The notes below the pieces were generated by a model, which was not told the origin of the DNA, ran no database searches, and saw nothing but the letters and a program-made list of their open reading frames with translations. A program made the position numbers and the translations under genes. A stretch of DNA of 64,000 bases from Anaerostipes amylophilus (GTDB taxonomy: Bacteria; Bacillota; Clostridia; Lachnospirales; Lachnospiraceae): positions 124,001-188,000 of the forward strand of contig NZ_JAOQJG010000003.1 in NCBI RefSeq assembly GCF_025567365.1, in the 5' to 3' direction. Positions 61,008 through 64,000 of this stretch are shown piece after piece (positions within the stretch are counted from its first letter, which is position 1; each line of letters starts with the position of its first letter).

Positions 61008-62291
61008 TTATGCATTTTTAAGTGCTTCTTTCAGATCATTGATAATATCTTTTGCACTTTCAATTCCAACAGATAAACGGATCATTCCAGGAGAAACTCC
61101 AGCTTCTCTTAACTGTTCATCGTTCATCTGGCGATGTGTATGACTTGCAGGGTGAAGTACCATCGTTTTGGATGCAGCAACATGTGTCGCAATATTTGCT
61201 AATTTCAAGTTATCCATAAAACGTACTGCAGCATCACGTCCACCAGTCAGTTCAAAGGAAATAACACCACAGGTTCTTCCCTCATCCATATATTTTTGTG
61301 CTAGTTCATGATATTTATCATCAGGAAGTCCGGCATAAATAACATGAGATACTTTTTCATGAGCATCTAAGAATTCAGCGACTTTCTGAGCATTTTCACA
61401 ATGACGTTCTACACGCAAAGGCAGAGTTTCTAATCCAAGATTTAATAAGAAACAGTTTTCAGGGGATGGAATGGAACCAAGGTCACGCATCAGCTGTGTT
61501 GTAGCTTTTGTGATATAAGCTTTCTTTCCAAATTGTTTTGTATAAACGACACCATGGTAAGATTCATCAGGTTCAGTAAGACCATGATATTTGTGCCCAT
61601 AAGCGTCCCAGTCAAAGTTTCCGCTGTCAATGATCGCACCACCAACTTGAACAGCGTGTCCATCCATATATTTTGTTGTTGAATGTGTGACGATGTCAGC
61701 ACCCCATTCAAAAGGACGACAGTTGATCGGTGTTGCAAAAGTATTGTCAACGATCAATGGAACTTCATGTTCATGGGCAACCTTTGCAAATTTCTCAATA
61801 TCAAGAATGACAAGTGCAGGGTTTGCAATTGTCTCTGCAAATAAAACTTTGGTATTTGGTTTAAATGCAGCGGCAATTTCTTCAGCACTTGCATCAGTAT
61901 CAACGAATGTACAGTCAATTCCAAGTTTCTTTAATGTAACACCCAGAAGGTTAAATGTTCCACCATAGATCGTAGAAGCTGCAACAACATGATCTCCAGC
62001 CTCACAGATATTAAAGATCGCATAGAAGTTCGCAGCCTGTCCAGAAGAAGTAAGAAGTCCTGCAACACCTCCTTCAAGATCAGCGATTTTGGCAGCCACA
62101 GCATCGTTTGTAGGATTCTGAAGACGTGTATAGAAATATCCTTCTGCTTTCAGATCAAATAACTGTCCCATTTCATCGGTTGTATCATATTTGAAAGTAG
62201 TACTCTGATAAATAGGGAGTGCACATGGTTCTCCTTTCTTAGGAGTGTAACCAGAATGAAGACATTTTGTTTCTAAATCATAATGACTCAT
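61008..62291 (-). CDS. metY: O-acetylhomoserine sulfhydrylase (Cys/Met metabolism PLP enzyme)
   Basis: 427 residues. Makes homocysteine from O-acetylhomoserine and sulfide. PLP lysine Lys207 in HSTTKYMDGHAV; TRLQNPTNDAVAAKIADLEG and IVDNTFATP are family motifs, and the length (about 430) fits MetY, longer than MetB. The ATG at 62291 has better spacing from AAAGGA than the one at 62297. No SAM riboswitch or T-box is visible upstream. Single gene between its promoter and terminator. Confidence 0.92.
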   Translation of the reverse strand: MSHYDLETKCLHSGYTPKKGEPCALPIYQSTTFKYDTTDEMGQLFDLKAEGYFYTRLQNPTNDAVAAKIADLEGGVAGLLTSSGQAANFYAIFNICEAGDHVVAASTIYGGTFNLLGVTLKKLGIDCTFVDTDASAEEIAAAFKPNTKVLFAETIANPALVILDIEKFAKVAHEHEVPLIVDNTFATPINCRPFEWGADIVTHSTTKYMDGHAVQVGGAIIDSGNFDWDAYGHKYHGLTEPDESYHGVVYTKQFGKKAYITKATTQLMRDLGSIPSPENCFLLNLGLETLPLRVERHCENAQKVAEFLDAHEKVSHVIYAGLPDDKYHELAQKYMDEGRTCGVISFELTGGRDAAVRFMDNLKLANIATHVAASKTMVLHPASHTHRQMNDEQLREAGVSPGMIRLSVGIESAKDIINDLKEALKNA

Positions 62292-62329
62292 AATCATAAT
62301 TCCTTTCTGTTATAAAAAATATGTATTAA

Positions 62330-62358
62330 ATTATACCCGCAATTCCTAAAGAAAACAA
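62330..62358 (-). promoter_or_regulatory. metY promoter
   Basis: On the minus strand TTGTTT (62358-62353), 17 bp, TATAAT (62335-62330). Confidence 0.65.
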
Positions 62359-62514
62359 GGGGAATAGAATTCAGACAATTTACTGAATTAACTAAAAAAA
62401 ATGAAAATTCGAGATTTTTTGTATAAAAGAAAAACAACTTGACAAAAAAATTATTTTTATCACACAAACCAACAAAAACATTGAAAAACTTAACGAAGTT
62501 CTTAAGATAATTTG

Positions 62515-62543
62515 TTGTTTTATTTTTAACGATGTGCTAAAAT
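62515..62543 (+). promoter_or_regulatory. Promoter of the NifU-like/GGGtGRT operon
   Basis: TTGTTT (62515-62520), 17 bp, TAAAAT (62538-62543), 37 bp before the ATG. The rest of 62360-62514 is AT-rich with no gene; a lone TTGACA near 62440 has no matching -10. Confidence 0.6.
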
Positions 62544-62579
62544 AATAGTGTTATTTTTAATACTGAAAGGAGTTTCAAC

Positions 62580-63272
62580 ATGATTTATTCACATGAAGTA
62601 GAACAAATGTGTACAGTAGCTCAGGGTGTAAACCATGGAGCTGCCCCAATTCCTGAAGAAGCAAAATGGGTAAAAGCGAAAGATGTAACAGACATCTCAG
62701 GATTAACACATGGTATTGGTTGGTGTGCACCTCAGCAGGGAGGATGTAAATTAACTCTTAACGTTAAAGAAGGTATCATCCAGGAAGCATTAGTAGAAAC
62801 AATCGGATGTTCAGGAATGACACATTCAGCTGCTATGGCATCTGAAATCTTACCAGGAAGAACAATCTTAGAAGCATTAAATACAGACTTAGTTTGTGAT
62901 GCTATCAATACAGCAATGAGAGAATTATTCTTACAGATCGTATACGGAAGAACTCAGAGTGCATTCTCTGAAGAAGGACTTCCAATCGGTGCTGGTCTTG
63001 AAGACTTAGGAAAAGGATTAAGATCTCAGGTTGGTACAATGTACGGAACACTTAAGAAAGGTCCTCGTTACCTTGAAATGGCTGAAGGATACGTTACAGG
63101 TATCGCTCTTGACGCTGATGATGAAATCATTGGATACCAGTTTGTTAACTTTGGTAGAATGATGGACTTCATCAAAGCTGGAGACGATGCTCAGACAGCA
63201 CTTGACAAGGCCAAAGGTCAGTACGGACGCGTTGATGACGCTGTTAAGATTATTGACCCAAGAAAGGAATAG
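62580..63272 (+). CDS. NifU-like Fe-S assembly scaffold family protein
   Basis: 230 residues behind GAAAGGAGTTTCAAC. Conserved Cys in GIGWCAPQQGGCKL, TIGCSGMTHSAAMASEI and DLVCDAIN give the IscU/NifU-type fold with candidate cluster ligands. The N-terminal 55 residues and the C-terminal DEIIGYQFVNFGRMMDF are specific to the clade that always pairs with GGGtGRT proteins. Codon use is strongly biased (ACA, GAA, GGA), suggesting high expression. It probably handles Fe-S clusters, but the pathway is undefined. Confidence 0.85.
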   Translation: MIYSHEVEQMCTVAQGVNHGAAPIPEEAKWVKAKDVTDISGLTHGIGWCAPQQGGCKLTLNVKEGIIQEALVETIGCSGMTHSAAMASEILPGRTILEALNTDLVCDAINTAMRELFLQIVYGRTQSAFSEEGLPIGAGLEDLGKGLRSQVGTMYGTLKKGPRYLEMAEGYVTGIALDADDEIIGYQFVNFGRMMDFIKAGDDAQTALDKAKGQYGRVDDAVKIIDPRKE

Positions 63273-63285
63273 GAGGTAGCGAATA

Positions 63286-64000
63286 ATGGCTTTATTTGAA
63301 TCATATGAAAGAAGAGAAAAACAGATTCTTGCTGTTTTAAAAGAGTATGGAATCAATTCTATCGAAGAAGCTGCTGAAATTACAAAAGCTGCTGGATTAG
63401 ATGTTTATGCTCAGGTTGAAGGAATTCAGCCAATCTGTTTCGAAAATGCAAAATGGGCTTACACAGTAGGTGCTGCTATCGCAATCAAAAAAGGTTGCAG
63501 AAGAGCTGCAGACGCTGCTGCTGCTATCGGTGAAGGTCTTCAGGCATTCTGTATTCCTGGATCTGTAGCTGATCAGCGTAAAGTAGGTCTTGGACATGGT
63601 AACTTAGGAAAGATGCTTCTTGAAGAAGAAACAGAATGTTTCGCATTCTTAGCAGGTCACGAATCTTTCGCAGCTGCTGAAGGAGCTATCGGAATCGCTG
63701 AAAAAGCGAACAAAGTTCGTCAGAAACCTTTAAGAGTTATCTTAAACGGATTAGGAAAAGATGCTGCACAGATCATTTCCAGAATTAACGGATTTACATA
63801 TGTTGAAACTGAAATGGATTACTACACAGGTGAAGTAAAAGAAGTATTCAGAAAATCTTACTCTGAAGGATTAAGAGCTAAGGTTAACTGCTACGGTGCT
63901 AACGATGTAACAGAAGGTGTTGCAATCATGCACAAAGAAGGTGTAGACGTATCTATCACAGGTAACTCTACAAACCCAACTCGTTTCCAGCATCCAGTTG
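63286..64000 (+). CDS. GGGtGRT protein, 3' end outside window
   Basis: 238 residues visible, cut by the right edge. ATG at 63286 behind AGGAGGTAGCGAATA, 13 bp after the NifU-like gene. The start ALFESYERREKQILAVLKEY, GAAIAIKKGCRRAADAAAAI and LGHGNLGKMLLEEETECFAF match the family named for a GGGtGRT motif, which would lie further on. Always found with the NifU-like partner in anaerobes; function unknown. Confidence 0.85.
   Translation, partial: MALFESYERREKQILAVLKEYGINSIEEAAEITKAAGLDVYAQVEGIQPICFENAKWAYTVGAAIAIKKGCRRAADAAAAIGEGLQAFCIPGSVADQRKVGLGHGNLGKMLLEEETECFAFLAGHESFAAAEGAIGIAEKANKVRQKPLRVILNGLGKDAAQIISRINGFTYVETEMDYYTGEVKEVFRKSYSEGLRAKVNCYGANDVTEGVAIMHKEGVDVSITGNSTNPTRFQHPV

Noticed and set aside
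62298..62440. SAM riboswitch or T-box upstream of metY
   Set aside because: The leader on the minus strand is under 50 nt with no conserved stems or terminator.

Overview
This window looks like the chromosome of a low-GC, spore-forming, anaerobic Firmicute, most likely a Lachnospiraceae (Anaerostipes-like, inferred from gene content). The evidence is strong GGAGG ribosome binding sites, a T-box leader on pheST, the sporulation genes gpr, spoIIP and a GerMN lipoprotein, the block rpsT(-)/gpr/spoIIP/lepA/hemW, and a NifU-like/GGGtGRT pair typical of anaerobic Clostridia. I saw no tRNA, rRNA or CRISPR array.

Positions 1-20100 are an accessory island: a polymorphic RHS/YD-repeat toxin locus. A large secreted RHS protein (cut by the left edge) ends in a variable toxin tip and is followed by an ankyrin lipoprotein that is its probable immunity protein. 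Downstream lies a reservoir of orphan cassettes. These include an RHS tip with a caspase-like C-terminus plus a membrane protein, an RHS tip with a short basic C-terminus plus two DUF7336-like proteins, and several immunity-like genes (DUF5412-ankyrin fusion, two propeller-like proteins). They are mixed with fragments of RHS, ankyrin and other genes. A roughly 140 bp element with inverted ends (CGTAGACCTTATGAA / TTCATAAGGGCTACG) occurs in the same orientation at the cassette junctions, and its right side usually runs into RHS sequence at a different point each time. A transposase remnant, the 3' end of a group II intron and a 285-base assembly gap are also inside the island.

20100-32100 is mixed. 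It holds a HepT/MntA-type toxin-antitoxin pair, an EamA transporter, a scrambled fossil of a beta-glucoside PTS operon, T-box-pheS-pheT, a truncated AAA-ATPase-like protein, an autoregulated DUF2975/XRE/lipoprotein operon, an NSS transporter and a possible zinc phospholipase-like protein.

32100-45300 holds arginine biosynthesis (argG divergent from argC-argJ-argB-argD, with an ArgR box between), then a competence group in which comEA and comEC are separated by a two-component system and a GerMN lipoprotein, ending with holA.

45300-60800 is core genome: rpsT, gpr, spoIIP, lepA, hemW; then on the minus strand an intracellular subtilase, a GT2 glycosyltransferase and an ABC-F protein; then rex, acpS, nnr, alr, mazF, a CBS/CorC protein and yebC. 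60800-64000 holds metY (minus) and the NifU-like/GGGtGRT pair, the latter cut by the right edge.

The main novelty candidate is the RHS tip reservoir and its junction element. Other points of note are the caspase-like toxin tip, the twin-operator DUF2975 operon, the bgl operon fossil, and terminators that overlap coding or ribosome binding sequences.
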